Notes: a model not told the origin generated them from the letters alone. 33,964 bases of DNA from an uncultured Bacteroidales bacterium (GCA_903824935.1 CAIJYT010000081.1:1-33964), one strand, 5' to 3'; shown: positions 7,907 through 18,400, counted from the first letter of the stretch. Made by a program: numbers and translations.

Positions 7907-10582
7907 TCATTTAGCCCATTCCTTTAAATACACTTCATTGAACCGGGCCATCCAGGAGATGGCACCTGAATAACGCCTGAGGATATCCTTTGGGTCGGTA
8001 CCGCCGAAAATACGTTTATCCCTTGCAGCCAGGGTTGCCGCAAGTTTCTCCTGCCAGGTACGGCTCCTGTCGTCAGGCAATCCCTGTTCATGAAGAAGCA
8101 TAAGGTAACGCAATGCTTCCGCAGGGTCTGAATTGTTAAAATAAAACTCAAGGGCCACCGATGTGATGAAAGGGTTGGCATGTGATATTACATAATCATA
8201 AACCGATGTCAGCGGGATGCCGAAATGATCAATTCTTTTCTGAGAATAATACTTTTCATTTAAGACGAGTTTACGCATTCCCTCTTCATATTCGCCGGCG
8301 ATCATATCTTTATCTGCCTCATCCAGTTTAAGCTGATATTCCGCCGCCTCACTGTATTTTCGAAGCGAATCCTGCATGGGTTTGATTTCGGGGCTGCAGC
8401 CAGGCGTCATTCCCGCCAGTCGGACCGAATATCCCAGTATAGCGGCCCCGCGGCTGAAGTTTTTATTTGCGAAACAACGTCCTGCCCTGATGTTCAGGAG
8501 CCCCAGGCTGTCTTCAAGCATTTCGCAGGCATGCAGGCTTATTTTTAAACGATAGGCCTCCAATGCCTTAAGGATGTCGGTATCATCGGCCAGGCCCTGC
8601 ATCCTGGCAGTCTCAACTGTCATCTTTACAAATCCGAGAGCGGAGTCAGGCTTATTGCTCCATATAAGTTTCTGTTCCGCGGCTATCTTATCAAGAAGCC
8701 ATTGCTTGTATGACTGCCGTAAAACCGAATCGGCAAGAGGGTCAGGCGGGATGGCATAAGCGGAAGAAATTTTCAGGGCTTCCCCAAACTGGAGTATAGC
8801 CCTTGAAAACTGCCGGTGACGATAATATGCGAGGGCCAGGTTGTTTATCTTTTTTACCCTGATGACGGCAATGACAGGGGCCAGGGAATCTAGCCCGGCA
8901 ACATTACGCGGGTTCGTTTTCAGGCCGGCAGCAACAGCTGAGGCATGGTCGAAATACATGAGAGCACTATCGGGCAGGTCTTGTTTCAAGGCTTTCCTGC
9001 ACCTTCCAGCGAGCGAGACTATGATCCCACGCTTTGCAATTTCCTTTTTCCCTGAGATGTCGGGCGTGAGTATCTCCAGAATTCTCCCGTTATATGCCAA
9101 TTCACAGCTGTTGAGACAGGCAAGGGCATCGGTATAATTATATTCGGCAAGGAGGCTGTCGCAGAGATCGAGCTTGCCTATAAAGATATCCCTGTAAACT
9201 CTTCGGTATATGGAATCGGAGTTGATGAAGGCAGGGTATTTCCCCCTGTATTCTTCTGCTTTCTGAAGGTATTCCATGGCAAAACCCGTATTTCCACTTT
9301 CCAGGCTGCTTGATGCTATTCCCGCATAGGAGTTATAAATGCCGTTGACAGCTTCCGACATCATGCTTTCCCATCCGTTATGGTCCTTAAGGTATGGATT
9401 GACTGCTGCCATGCTGCGGGCGTTTTCCATCAGCAGTACCGCATCCGAGAACCTTTTCTCTCCAATCAGGTCAGAGGCTTTAGCCCGGTATGCCTTCATC
9501 ATACATGAGGAAACATACTGAAGAAGTGTATCAGGCCTGGCATCAGGGAACATACGGATCAGTATGGACCGGATGAAAACAGTATCATTTTCGTAAACAT
9601 GCTGTGAATAATAAGATGAAAGATAATCCTTGTATATCTTCCCGTGAATATTGTCCATAAGCGAACTTAAGCGGATGTACCTCATCAGGCGGTCAACAAA
9701 GAAACCGCAAAGGCTGTCGGCAGAACGAAATCCATGCAGGACCCCCGTTTTATCCAATGTTTCGGCAAGATTGAACTGGCAGGTCCTCGACAGTTTGTAC
9801 AGGGCCAGGTTCCTTGATGCCAGCAATTTCGGATCATGGCCTGAAGTAACGATCTTACCAGTGAAATCACGGCTGTTTATAAGGTTTACAACCCTTACCA
9901 GTTCAGCCAGTCGGATATAGTTGAAAGGGATCAGGGCCTGGTCTGTCATAGCCCAGCCTTTGGCCTCTGTCCCCAGGCTGTCAATCAGCGAAGCAGAAGC
10001 ATAATAGTCGTCGATCATCTCCTTTCGGGCATAGAACCTCTGCCAGTCCTCATCCTTATAAATAAAAGAAAAATTTCCAGCGATCACTGTGTCAACAGCC
10101 GTATCCATTTGCTGCGAGGGGGCCCTGAAACCGAGAGCCCCTCCCCTTTCGGGAAATTTCCCGTCAAATTCCCTCGAGGAGAATGCAGTGGTATCAAGTT
10201 TTGAAGATAACCTGAGAATAAACCTGAAGCCCGAAGGGTTGAGCACATCCTCCATGGGAAAGGAACGGTACTGCAGGTATCCTGAAAGCTTGAAATCCGA
10301 CAATCTTACATCCGCAAGATATAATAAAGGTTTTTCGTTCTGAAGCCTGATCTCCTCAGTGAAGCCGACAGTGATATTGACAAATTTGGGAGGGCGCAGC
10401 AGATCTTTCGCCAGTTCTTCGATGATGTCGTCACGGTAGTTGGTTACATGCCTGAATTGTCCCGAGTAAGGCAGACGGCTGTTGACGCTCTTTGAAAGGT
10501 ACAGGAAACTGTTCTGTGAAACAGAAGGAGTTCCGAAAAGAAATACAAGCAGTGCAAGGCAGATCCAACGGGAGAGCAACAT
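7907..10582 (-). CDS. Large exported helical-repeat (TPR-like) protein of unknown function
   Basis: 891 residues from the ATG at 10582; a TTG one codon earlier is less likely. A signal peptide (about 1-23, ending SVSQ) predicts export, and there is no lipobox or later membrane segment. Residues 25-200 have mixed beta character with no family I recognise. From about 350 to 800 the chain is alpha-helical with degenerate TPR-like pairs, for example a segment with YNYTDALACLNSCE and another with YYRHRQFSRAILQFGEAL. This points to a periplasmic or surface scaffold for protein contacts. It is divergent from a FadL-like barrel gene, and pepE follows on the same strand. I cannot assign a specific function. 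Confidence 0.75.
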   Translation of the reverse strand: MLLSRWICLALLVFLFGTPSVSQNSFLYLSKSVNSRLPYSGQFRHVTNYRDDIIEELAKDLLRPPKFVNITVGFTEEIRLQNEKPLLYLADVRLSDFKLSGYLQYRSFPMEDVLNPSGFRFILRLSSKLDTTAFSSREFDGKFPERGGALGFRAPSQQMDTAVDTVIAGNFSFIYKDEDWQRFYARKEMIDDYYASASLIDSLGTEAKGWAMTDQALIPFNYIRLAELVRVVNLINSRDFTGKIVTSGHDPKLLASRNLALYKLSRTCQFNLAETLDKTGVLHGFRSADSLCGFFVDRLMRYIRLSSLMDNIHGKIYKDYLSSYYSQHVYENDTVFIRSILIRMFPDARPDTLLQYVSSCMMKAYRAKASDLIGEKRFSDAVLLMENARSMAAVNPYLKDHNGWESMMSEAVNGIYNSYAGIASSSLESGNTGFAMEYLQKAEEYRGKYPAFINSDSIYRRVYRDIFIGKLDLCDSLLAEYNYTDALACLNSCELAYNGRILEILTPDISGKKEIAKRGIIVSLAGRCRKALKQDLPDSALMYFDHASAVAAGLKTNPRNVAGLDSLAPVIAVIRVKKINNLALAYYRHRQFSRAILQFGEALKISSAYAIPPDPLADSVLRQSYKQWLLDKIAAEQKLIWSNKPDSALGFVKMTVETARMQGLADDTDILKALEAYRLKISLHACEMLEDSLGLLNIRAGRCFANKNFSRGAAILGYSVRLAGMTPGCSPEIKPMQDSLRKYSEAAEYQLKLDEADKDMIAGEYEEGMRKLVLNEKYYSQKRIDHFGIPLTSVYDYVISHANPFITSVALEFYFNNSDPAEALRYLMLLHEQGLPDDRSRTWQEKLAATLAARDKRIFGGTDPKDILRRYSGAISWMARFNEVYLKEWAK

Positions 10583-10650
10583 CAAATTAAATTTGGGCGT
10601 AAAATTAACAATTCAGGGAATTTGCAGCTCATAATCCTTTGCTGGCATCA

Positions 10651-10680
10651 TTGGAGATAGCTTATCTTGTATTACCTTAG
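10651..10680 (+). promoter_or_regulatory. Probable promoter of the FadL-like gene
   Basis: TTG (10651-10653), a 19-base gap, then TACCTTAG (10673-10680), one mismatch from TAnnTTTG. The spacing fits Bacteroidota promoters. The predicted transcript would start near 10687, only a few bases before a short upstream reading frame. Confidence 0.5.
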
Positions 10681-10688
10681 CCACACGA

Positions 10689-10733
10689 ATGATCAAAATG
10701 AGTATTAAGGTTATCGATTTTCTGCCGGAATGA
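10689..10733 (+). other. Possible 14-codon upstream reading frame
   Basis: ATG at 10689 opens a 14-residue frame (MIKMSIKVIDFLPE) whose TGA at 10731-10733 overlaps the ATG of the barrel gene at 10730 (ATGA). Given the predicted transcript start, this frame would be almost leaderless and could couple translation to the next gene. Chance is an equally good explanation. Confidence 0.25.
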
Positions 10734-12160
10734 AAGAACTTCTTTTAAAATACAAAGTCATCGGTTTTGCCTTGTTCCAATTTATATCGATGTCGGTTTC
10801 CGCACAGGTCGATCATTACTGGTCGCAACAGTTTGGGGCCGTGAGCACTCTTACCGGAGGGGCAATGATAGCCGGTGCACGTGACAACAGCGCAGCATTT
10901 TATAATCCCGGGGGGCTTGCTTATATCGAATTCCCGAATCTTTCGGTTGACGGGAATATTTACAAGCTCGACAAGATAAAGCTTAGCGATGGAGGAGGCA
11001 CCGGGATCAACCTTAATTCGGCTCAGCTGAGCATATATCCTTCCATCCTTGCAGGAATGATAAACTATGTTAAAGTCCCGGGGCTTAAACTTTCCTGGTC
11101 GTTACTGACAAGGAATTTCAACAACGTAATGATGAGCACCAGGTATGCCGCGGAGGGAGGTACTTCAGCCTTACCCGGGAGTGACCAGTACCTTGGGGAA
11201 CTCGATTATGTAAACCAGCTTAACGAGCAATGGTTTGGTCTTTGTCTCAGTTACAGGATCAGTAAAAACCTCGGTATCGGCATCACCAACTTCGGCACTT
11301 ACAGGGGGGAGACATCCTCGATCACGAATAATTCGAGAGCAGTGTCGGTTAAGGATACCAATGCCTCAATGAGCCTGTCAAGTTCAACGCAAACGATGAA
11401 ATATGTTACGGTGGGAACCCTGTTCAAGCTCGGGATAGACTGGGAACTGAAGCACTGGAGGATAGGGTTCACTATTACCACTCCTTCCATTTTATTATAC
11501 GGCACAGGCAGCACCAGGAGAGAGGAATCTTACTATTCATCGGGTACGGGTAATTCGGGCCGGCAGCCTTATATGATAAGGGCTGAGGACAAATCGGCTG
11601 ATGCAAAGTACAAACATCCCTGGTCTTTCGGACTGGGGGTCGAATTCAGGACCGGGAAAACCAGGATTGCCCTTTCGGCTGAGTACTTCCTGGCCATCAA
11701 ATCATACAACATCATGGCGCCCGACGCAACTCCGATGATATACCCGGCCTCCCTGAAGGATAGCGCTCAGATGCAAAACGAACTCAAACATTACCTGTTT
11801 TACAGCACGGCTTCAAGGCCGGTATTCAATGCAGGAATCGGGCTGGACCAGATGCTGGGGAAGTCGTTCAGCCTTCTGCTGGGCGCAAGGACAGACTTCT
11901 CTTCATATACTCCGACCGAGGATTCCAGGGTGATGACCCACGGCACGGGACAATGGGACCTGTATTATGTTTCGACCGGTTTATCTTACCATCGGCCTAA
12001 GCAGATCATAACCCTTGGCTTTACCTACGGATTCAGCCTGCATAAGCAGATCGACCCCATCGCAATCATAACACCCGGTGAAAGCCCCGAGGTCAGATCG
12101 GGGGTTTTTGCACAGTCGTTCGGTATTGTTCTCGGTTATACGTATTTCTTCCCCAGGTAA
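10730..12160 (+). CDS. FadL/OmpP1-like outer-membrane beta-barrel protein
   Basis: 476 residues. The signal peptide (about 1-25, ending VSAQ) is followed by an N-terminal stretch typical of the FadL/TodX type: QQFGAVSTLTGGAMIAGARDNSAAFYNPGGLAY, here cited only as the pattern GA-x-DN-xx-AFYNPGGL around residues 49-62. The remainder is a series of amphipathic strands ending in an aromatic residue (YTYFFPR at the C-terminus), as expected for an outer-membrane barrel. FadL-type proteins take hydrophobic molecules such as fatty acids or aromatics across the outer membrane. The substrate here is unknown. The gene stands alone, divergent from the large helical-repeat protein and convergent with the SulP gene. 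Confidence 0.8.
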   Translation: MKELLLKYKVIGFALFQFISMSVSAQVDHYWSQQFGAVSTLTGGAMIAGARDNSAAFYNPGGLAYIEFPNLSVDGNIYKLDKIKLSDGGGTGINLNSAQLSIYPSILAGMINYVKVPGLKLSWSLLTRNFNNVMMSTRYAAEGGTSALPGSDQYLGELDYVNQLNEQWFGLCLSYRISKNLGIGITNFGTYRGETSSITNNSRAVSVKDTNASMSLSSSTQTMKYVTVGTLFKLGIDWELKHWRIGFTITTPSILLYGTGSTRREESYYSSGTGNSGRQPYMIRAEDKSADAKYKHPWSFGLGVEFRTGKTRIALSAEYFLAIKSYNIMAPDATPMIYPASLKDSAQMQNELKHYLFYSTASRPVFNAGIGLDQMLGKSFSLLLGARTDFSSYTPTEDSRVMTHGTGQWDLYYVSTGLSYHRPKQIITLGFTYGFSLHKQIDPIAIITPGESPEVRSGVFAQSFGIVLGYTYFFPR

Positions 12161-12169
12161 GCATATGAT

Positions 12170-12229
12170 GGATAAGTCTTATCCACAGGGCCGGGCTCTG
12201 GCCTCTGGTTCCGCCCCCTGGGAGCGGAA
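12170..12229. terminator. Two short hairpins between convergent genes
   Basis: GGATAAG (12170-12176) and CTTATCC (12178-12184) make a tight inverted repeat 9 bases after the barrel gene stop. TTCCGC (12209-12214) and GCGGAA (12224-12229) form a second 6-bp stem. Neither is followed by a strong T-run on either strand. The position between convergent genes favours a termination role, but the evidence is modest. Confidence 0.35.
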
Positions 12230-12284
12230 TTCACCAGGAGAGATTAAAGCCTCAACCCTGGTCTACCGAAGAAATTGTTCAGGT

Positions 12285-14012
12285 TCACCCGGATGCCAGT
12301 GGTAATTCCGGTTGGTTTCCATCGGTAATTAAACGTCCCGACTGGAAATCCTCAAGCACATCATGCAAACTTATTCTCCTGCTTATATGGCCTATCGCCT
12401 TTTCAAGGCCTTCGGCACGCAGAATATCTCTTACGCTGCCCAGGGCATCAACGATCCTGAGCATTATTCCCTTTTTTTTCAGTTCTTCTTCGAACTGCAG
12501 GATGAACCTGGCGCCGGCAACATCAACAAAATTTGCTGACGAAAGGTCGAGTATCACCAATTTGGGTTGTCTCCCGTAGACTTCCATTCTTTTTCGTATG
12601 TCTTCCCTGATGTGGTTGGTGTTAAAATACAAAATTGAGACCTCGGGGCGCAGGATCAGGACTTTATCGATAAGAATATTGTCGGGATGCCTGGTTATGT
12701 CGGAAAGGCTGTTTGTGCCGGGAACAATTCCAAGTACAGCTATATGAGGCGTGGCGGTTTTTTTAAGAATTGTAATGATTGACAGGATCACTGCGATCAC
12801 TATGCCCTGCAACACCCCTAAAACCATGACGGCAAGGATTGTTATTGTTGCCACCCAGAACTCAGAACGGCTTACACTGAAGAGGTGTTTCAGCTCCTTC
12901 AGATCAATTAATCCAATAACGGCATCCAGTACGATCACAGCCAGTATGACATGCGGCAGGTTTTTAAACAAGCTGGTAAGGAACAACAGGCTCATCCCCA
13001 GGATTAAAGATGTAAAGAGCAAGGAAACCAGGGTCTTTGCACCAGCTTTATCATTAACTCTTGACTGCGACAATCCCCCGGCCACTGCGTAACCATGTCC
13101 CAGTGATGCTGCCAGGTTGGCAGCGCCCAGGGCAAGCAATTCCTGGCGTGGATCGACTTCATAATCATGATCCCTTGCTATTGCCCGTGCTGCAGAGATA
13201 CTTTCCACATAAGAAAGGAAAAAACATGCCATGGCCAGGAAGAAAATATCATTAAAATCCGTGGCATTAAAAATAAATTTAATCCCCGGAACCGGGATAC
13301 CCCTTGGGATCTCTCCTACAACATCTATGCCCATTTCCCCGATACCTGTGAAAGTGACCAGCAGTATCGAACCAATAACTATTAAGAGTGAGACAGGTTT
13401 CCCCCTGAAGAAATAATTTCCTGCAAGCAGCAGGGCAAAGGCAGCAAGCCCGAAAATCAATACAACTGGTTTGGTCTCACCCAGCCGGCTTAGCAGATCC
13501 CATATTCTTTCAAAAAAGCTGCTCCCCTCCCCTTTGATCCCGAATAGTTTTGGAAGCTGGGTTGAAGCGATCACCATTGCCGCTCCTGCCTTGAACCCGA
13601 CAAGTATGGTGTCGCTGATAAAGCTGATCAATGAACTAAGCCTGATAATCCATGCCAGGAGGAAGAATCCGGCCATGAGCAGGGCAGTCAGGGAGGCAAA
13701 AAGCACAGCCTTTGCAGGATCACCGCCGGCAAGGACTCCGACAGAGGAAGCGACCACTATTGAAATGGCGGAAGTGGGACCAATGGCGAGCTGCCTGGAA
13801 GTTCCGAAAATAAAATACAGCAGGCCGGCAAAGAGATAGCAATATATACCTGTTTCAGGGGGCAAACCGGCCAGGCTGGCATAGGCCATTGAAGTCGGGA
13901 TGGCATAAAACGCAAGGGTGGCGCCTGCCAGGAAATCCCACCTGAGGTCACCCGGCCTGTATCCCTTCAGCTGGGCTACAAATGGAAAAAGTTTTAATAT
14001 TCTCTCTTTCAT
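12285..14012 (-). CDS. SulP/SLC26-family inorganic anion transporter with STAS domain
   Basis: 575 residues, the usual SulP length. The N-terminal region carries DFLAGATLAFYAIPTSMAYASLAGLPPETG-type sequence (around residues 26-55), the SulP signature, followed by many hydrophobic segments to about residue 420. A C-terminal STAS domain (about 440-555) contains LVILDLSSANFVDVAGA, the conserved strand and loop. These inner-membrane proteins move sulfate, bicarbonate or other anions, by proton symport, sodium symport or exchange. The substrate cannot be decided from the sequence. It is divergent from the RND efflux operon, and no carbonic anhydrase or sulfur-assimilation gene is nearby to guide the choice. 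Confidence 0.95.
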   Translation of the reverse strand: MKERILKLFPFVAQLKGYRPGDLRWDFLAGATLAFYAIPTSMAYASLAGLPPETGIYCYLFAGLLYFIFGTSRQLAIGPTSAISIVVASSVGVLAGGDPAKAVLFASLTALLMAGFFLLAWIIRLSSLISFISDTILVGFKAGAAMVIASTQLPKLFGIKGEGSSFFERIWDLLSRLGETKPVVLIFGLAAFALLLAGNYFFRGKPVSLLIVIGSILLVTFTGIGEMGIDVVGEIPRGIPVPGIKFIFNATDFNDIFFLAMACFFLSYVESISAARAIARDHDYEVDPRQELLALGAANLAASLGHGYAVAGGLSQSRVNDKAGAKTLVSLLFTSLILGMSLLFLTSLFKNLPHVILAVIVLDAVIGLIDLKELKHLFSVSRSEFWVATITILAVMVLGVLQGIVIAVILSIITILKKTATPHIAVLGIVPGTNSLSDITRHPDNILIDKVLILRPEVSILYFNTNHIREDIRKRMEVYGRQPKLVILDLSSANFVDVAGARFILQFEEELKKKGIMLRIVDALGSVRDILRAEGLEKAIGHISRRISLHDVLEDFQSGRLITDGNQPELPLASG

Positions 14013-14068
14013 ATTATTTGAATTCAGGCAGATGTTACAGGCATTTCATACCTGCCCGATTATTTTCC

Positions 14069-14076
14069 CAAAGTTA
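14069..14076 (-). promoter_or_regulatory. -7 box of the SulP gene
   Basis: On the minus strand TAACTTTG (14076 to 14069) matches TAnnTTTG exactly, 56 bases ahead of the SulP ATG at 14012. No TTG is seen at the -33 position. Confidence 0.5.
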
Positions 14077-14121
14077 TGGAAGTATTTTTCTGTTTTGTTT
14101 TTCCAGGCAGATAGATTTTAT

Positions 14122-14129
14122 TATTTTTG
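14122..14129 (+). promoter_or_regulatory. -7 box of the RND efflux operon
   Basis: TATTTTTG matches TAnnTTTG exactly and ends 27 bases ahead of the adaptor ATG at 14157. TTG at 14095-14097 lies 24 bases upstream, slightly far for a -33 element. The two divergent boxes sit about 50 bases apart, so one regulator bound between them could control both genes. Confidence 0.5.
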
Positions 14130-14156
14130 AGCATTAACAAAATTAATCCATCCTTT

Positions 14157-15320
14157 ATGAAAGAGAAATATTTTAGCTGGTTTCTTTGTTTTGCAATGGT
14201 CATCTCAACCCTGTCGTTCAGTGCATGCAAGTCAAAAGAAAAAGGGCCTGTTACGGCACCGGAATTCAAAGTCATGACCTTGAAAGGAAGCTCTGTCCCG
14301 ATCTTCCTGGATATGGTTGGCCAGGCCGAGGGCATCCCTACCATCGACATCAGGGCCAGGGTGGAAGGATACCTGATGAACTGGTCCTTCCAGGAAGGCA
14401 GTATTGTAAAAAAAGGCCAGCCGCTTTTCATGATAGAACAGGAGCAGTATAAAAACAATCTTGATTATGCCAGAGCCGATCTCGATAACAAGACCGCAGC
14501 CTGGGAAAAAGCCAAACTCGACGTGGCCAGGCTCAAGCCGCTGCTTGCCACCAATGCAATCAGCCAGAATGATTATGATGTTGCTGTGACAACCGAAAAA
14601 CAAACCAGGGCTGCAGTTGCCAGCTCAAAAGCCGACCTGGAGCAGGCAAAACTTAATCTTTCATATACCTCGATGGATTCTCCTATTACGGGTTATATAG
14701 GAGCCGTCCAGGTCAGGCCGGGGAACCTGGTTGGCAGGGGCGAAAGCACTCTCCTGGCAACAGTCTCGGCAGTTGACCCCATGTATGTTAACTTTCAAAT
14801 GAATGAAACCGACTACCTGGCTATTATGAGATATGTTTCAACACATAAAGGATTTCTAACTAAAAGCGGTCCCATCAAGGTATACCTCACACTGGCCGAT
14901 AAAAGGAAATATGCCATTCCCGGTGATATTGATTTCATGGACAGAAATATCAACCCTACTACCGGGACTATTGCACTCAGAGCCAAGGTTGCCAATCCCG
15001 AAAATATTATAAAACCCGGGAACTACTGCCAGGTCCAGCTTGTGCTCGGGGCAAGAGACAGCACTGTTATTGTTCCCCAGAGCGCGCTTACCATTGTCCA
15101 GGGAAAATATTTCGCATTCGAGGTAGGCGACAGCAATAAGGTGAGCAGGGTTCCGGTGCTGACAGGCAGGAGCTTTGAGAATAAAATTGTTATCAATGCC
15201 GGACTTAAGCCTGGATCAAAGATTATGCTCGAAGGTTTCCAGAAATTCCAGGAAGGAATGAAGATAAACCCTGTTATGGTGGAAGATACCCTTACGCTTC
15301 CCGGGCCGGGATCATTATAA
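14157..15320 (+). CDS. RND efflux periplasmic adaptor lipoprotein (AcrA/MexA type)
   Basis: 387 residues from the ATG at 14157. This start gives a clean lipoprotein signal with the lipobox FSAC at 21-24, so C24 is the predicted lipidated residue. A non-ATG start ten codons earlier would spoil the signal. The order is membrane-proximal strand, half lipoyl motif (IDIRARVEGYLMNWSF, then GSIVKKGQPLF), alpha-helical hairpin (about 95-160), second half lipoyl (SYTSMDSPITGYIG, VRPGNLVG) and beta-barrel domains. Such adaptors join the inner-membrane pump to the outer-membrane channel. It is the first gene of a four-gene co-directional run. Confidence 0.95.
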   Translation: MKEKYFSWFLCFAMVISTLSFSACKSKEKGPVTAPEFKVMTLKGSSVPIFLDMVGQAEGIPTIDIRARVEGYLMNWSFQEGSIVKKGQPLFMIEQEQYKNNLDYARADLDNKTAAWEKAKLDVARLKPLLATNAISQNDYDVAVTTEKQTRAAVASSKADLEQAKLNLSYTSMDSPITGYIGAVQVRPGNLVGRGESTLLATVSAVDPMYVNFQMNETDYLAIMRYVSTHKGFLTKSGPIKVYLTLADKRKYAIPGDIDFMDRNINPTTGTIALRAKVANPENIIKPGNYCQVQLVLGARDSTVIVPQSALTIVQGKYFAFEVGDSNKVSRVPVLTGRSFENKIVINAGLKPGSKIMLEGFQKFQEGMKINPVMVEDTLTLPGPGSL

Positions 15321-15431
15321 GTAGCGAAGTAGCGAAATAGCGAAAAAAAAAGGACTTAGAAAAAAAATAAATTATAGAGAATAACCAGCGGATGTTAAAT
15401 TCATAATTCAAAATTCGTTATTCGTTATTCG
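15321..15431. repeat. Short tandem repeats between adaptor and pump genes
   Basis: Directly after the adaptor stop, an 8-base unit is repeated three times (GTAGCGAA, GTAGCGAA, ATAGCGAA, 15321-15344), then an A-rich stretch. Further on, ATTCGTT is repeated (15413-15419, 15420-15426) with a partial third copy to 15431. The whole 137-base gap is AT-rich and unusually long and repetitive for the middle of an efflux operon. No strong terminator or -7 box is visible in it, so the pump is still likely co-transcribed. Confidence 0.6.
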
Positions 15432-15457
15432 AGTATTCAAATACAAAACATTTCAAT

Positions 15458-18400
15458 ATGCTCCAGACGTTTATCACACGACCGATACTATCCTCCGTTA
15501 TCGCGATCCTGATCCTGCTCGTCGGGATACTGAGTATGATCACGCTTCCTATCTCGCAGTATCCTGATGTTGTTCCCCCGACGGTGACGGTAACTGCCTA
15601 CTACCCTGGCGCAAGCGCTGAAGTAGTTCAGAAGACGACTTCCGTGCCACTGGAGGAACAGATCAACGGTGTCGATAACATGATCTACATGCAATCCCAG
15701 TGTGCAAATGACGGATCCTGCCTCATCACCGTTTATTTTGAAGTCGGCACGGACCCCGACATGGCTACCGTAAACGTGCAGAACCGTGCACAACGTGCTT
15801 TCAACGTTCTGCCCCAGGAGGTTAACCAGAGTGGGGTCATCGTAATGAAAAAAAACCCGTCCATTCTTTTGCTTTATGCACTGACTTCTAGTGATACTGC
15901 ATACGACACTAAATTTCTATCCAATTATCTCAACATCAATGTAGTAAACGTTATAAAACGTATCAAGGGAGTCGGTGACGTTTCACTTTTCGGCGGTGAC
16001 GATTATGCCATGAGGGTATGGCTGAACCCTGAACGTATGGCTGGCCTCGGGATTACAGCCCAGGATGTTGAGAAAGCAATCAGGGATCAGAACCTTGAAT
16101 CGGCCCCGGGACAGATCGGGAAAAACCCTGCTGCTTCGGGACAGCAGGTAAGCTACGTTGTTCGTGTAAAGGGAAGATTTACTGAAGAGAAAGAGTTCGA
16201 TAACATTATCATCAAATCAAATCCCGACGGATCATTTGTAAAAATTAAAGATATCGGACGTTCGGAGCTTGGGTTAAAGACTTACGATAATTATTCCAGG
16301 CTCAACGGCAAGACAGCCCCTGCAATTGCTGTTTACCAGGCCCCGGGATCAAACTCACTCGCCGTAAAAAAGGCTTGTGATAATGCCATGCAGGAATTGT
16401 CGAAGGAATTTCCCAAAGGGATAACCTATGAAACTGCTTTGGATACCACTTTATTCGTTACAGCATCTATCGACGAAGTAATTAAAACGCTTATTGAAGC
16501 TTTTATACTTGTATTTATCGTTGTATTTATTTTTCTTCAGGACTGGCGAGCAACCCTTATCCCGGCAATCACTGTGCCCATCTCACTGGTTGGCGCCCTT
16601 GCTGCCTTCTCCTTCTTCCACTTGTCAATTAACCTTTTAACCTTGTTTGCCCTGGTTGTTGCTATTGGAATTGTAGTCGATGATGCCATAGTGGTACTGG
16701 AGGCTATCCAGGAGAAGATCGACCACCTTCATATGTCTCCCCTTGAAGCTGCTAAAGAAACAATGAAAGAAATAACCGGGGCAATCGTTACCATTACGCT
16801 TGTTCTTTGTGCTGTGTTCGTGCCCACAACCTTCCTTGGCGGGACAACCGGGGTCATGTACCGGCAGTTCGCAATAACCCTTATAGCCTCTGTTTTAATC
16901 TCTGCGGTTCTTGCCCTTATCCTAAGTCCGGCACTCTGCGCTATCATCCTCAGGCCCACAAGCAAGAAAAAAGGGATTGTGGGAAAATTCTTCAACGGGT
17001 TCAATACAGGGTTTGAAAAAACGGTAAGCGGTTACGGCAAATTAGTAGACAATTTTCTTCACAAACCCCTGAAGCCTGTGATTCTGCTTGTTGTTGTCTC
17101 CGTACTGATGATCTTTATCATGAAAGTCCTTCCTACCGGGTTTATCCCGACGGAAGACCAGGGATATTTCTTTATCAACGCTTCAACACCCAAAGCAGCC
17201 TCACTCGAACAGACCGACAAGGTGATGAAGCAGGTTGAGAAGATCCTGGCTGACACAAAGGGGATAAAATTCTACCTGATCGTGCCCGGCTACAGTATTC
17301 TTGATAACTCGGTCAATACAAGCAATGCCATGGCATTCATCAACCTGCTTCCATGGGATAAAAGAGATCAGACTTCCGACCAGATCATTGCCAGCGTTCA
17401 GGCCAGGATGTCGAAAATTCCGGGAGGCATCGCCATTGCATTCAATCCACCGGCTATCCCGGGCCTTGGGAAAACAGGCGGTCTCGAATTCCAGTTAGAG
17501 GACAAGACAGGTTCGGGTACCGCTAAACTTGCCCAGGTCACAGGGGCCTTTGTAAACGAAGCAAAGAACCATAAGGAATTCACCTCGATCTTTACCTCCA
17601 TGCGTATGGATGTTCCCCAGTTCTTCATCGACCTGGATAATGAAAAGGCCAAGAAAATGGGTGTTTCTGTTAGTGATATCTACGGGGCTCTCCAGGCCAT
17701 GTTCGGCAGTTATTACGTGAACGATTTCAACAAGTTCGGAAAATCCTACCGTGTAATCATACAGGCCGACGCGAAATTCCGTGCAAATCCCGAGGACCTT
17801 TCAAAAATTTATGTAAGGAACATCCAGGGAGGCATGGTGCCACTGGGAACCCTGCTTAGGGTTAAGCCTGTTCAGGGCCCTGATATTGTCAAACGCTTCA
17901 ACCTTTTCAGTTCATCGGATATGACTGCCAATATATCCCCCGGATTTTCAACTGGACAGGGAATAGATGCCCTCAAAACCGTAGCAGCCAAAACACTTCC
18001 TTACGGGTTCGGGTACGAGTACTCGGGTATGACGCGTGAGGAACTTATTTCGGGAGGACAGGCGCCTATGATCTTTGCCATGTGCTTTATTTTTGTTTAC
18101 CTCCTGCTTTGCGCACAGTATGAAAGCTGGCTTCTGCCGCTTCCCATCCTGCTTGCCATGCCTTTCGGTATTTTTGGTGCTTTCGGGTTCCAGTGGATAC
18201 GCGGTCTGCAGAATAACATTTTTGCACAGATAGGTCTTATCATGCTTATAGGCCTTGTCGCCAAGAATGCCATCCTTATCGTTGAGTTCGCCAGGCAGAA
18301 ATTCGAATCAGGCATGGGTCTTTTTGAAGCGACGGTTGCAGGTGCAAAATTGCGTTTCAGGCCGATCCTGATGACTTCATTCGCATTCATACTTGGCGTT

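Noticed and set aside
15321-15344. GTAGCGAA units considered as a CRISPR or iteron array
   Set aside because: The 8-base units are directly adjacent without spacers and number only three; no cas or replication gene is nearby.
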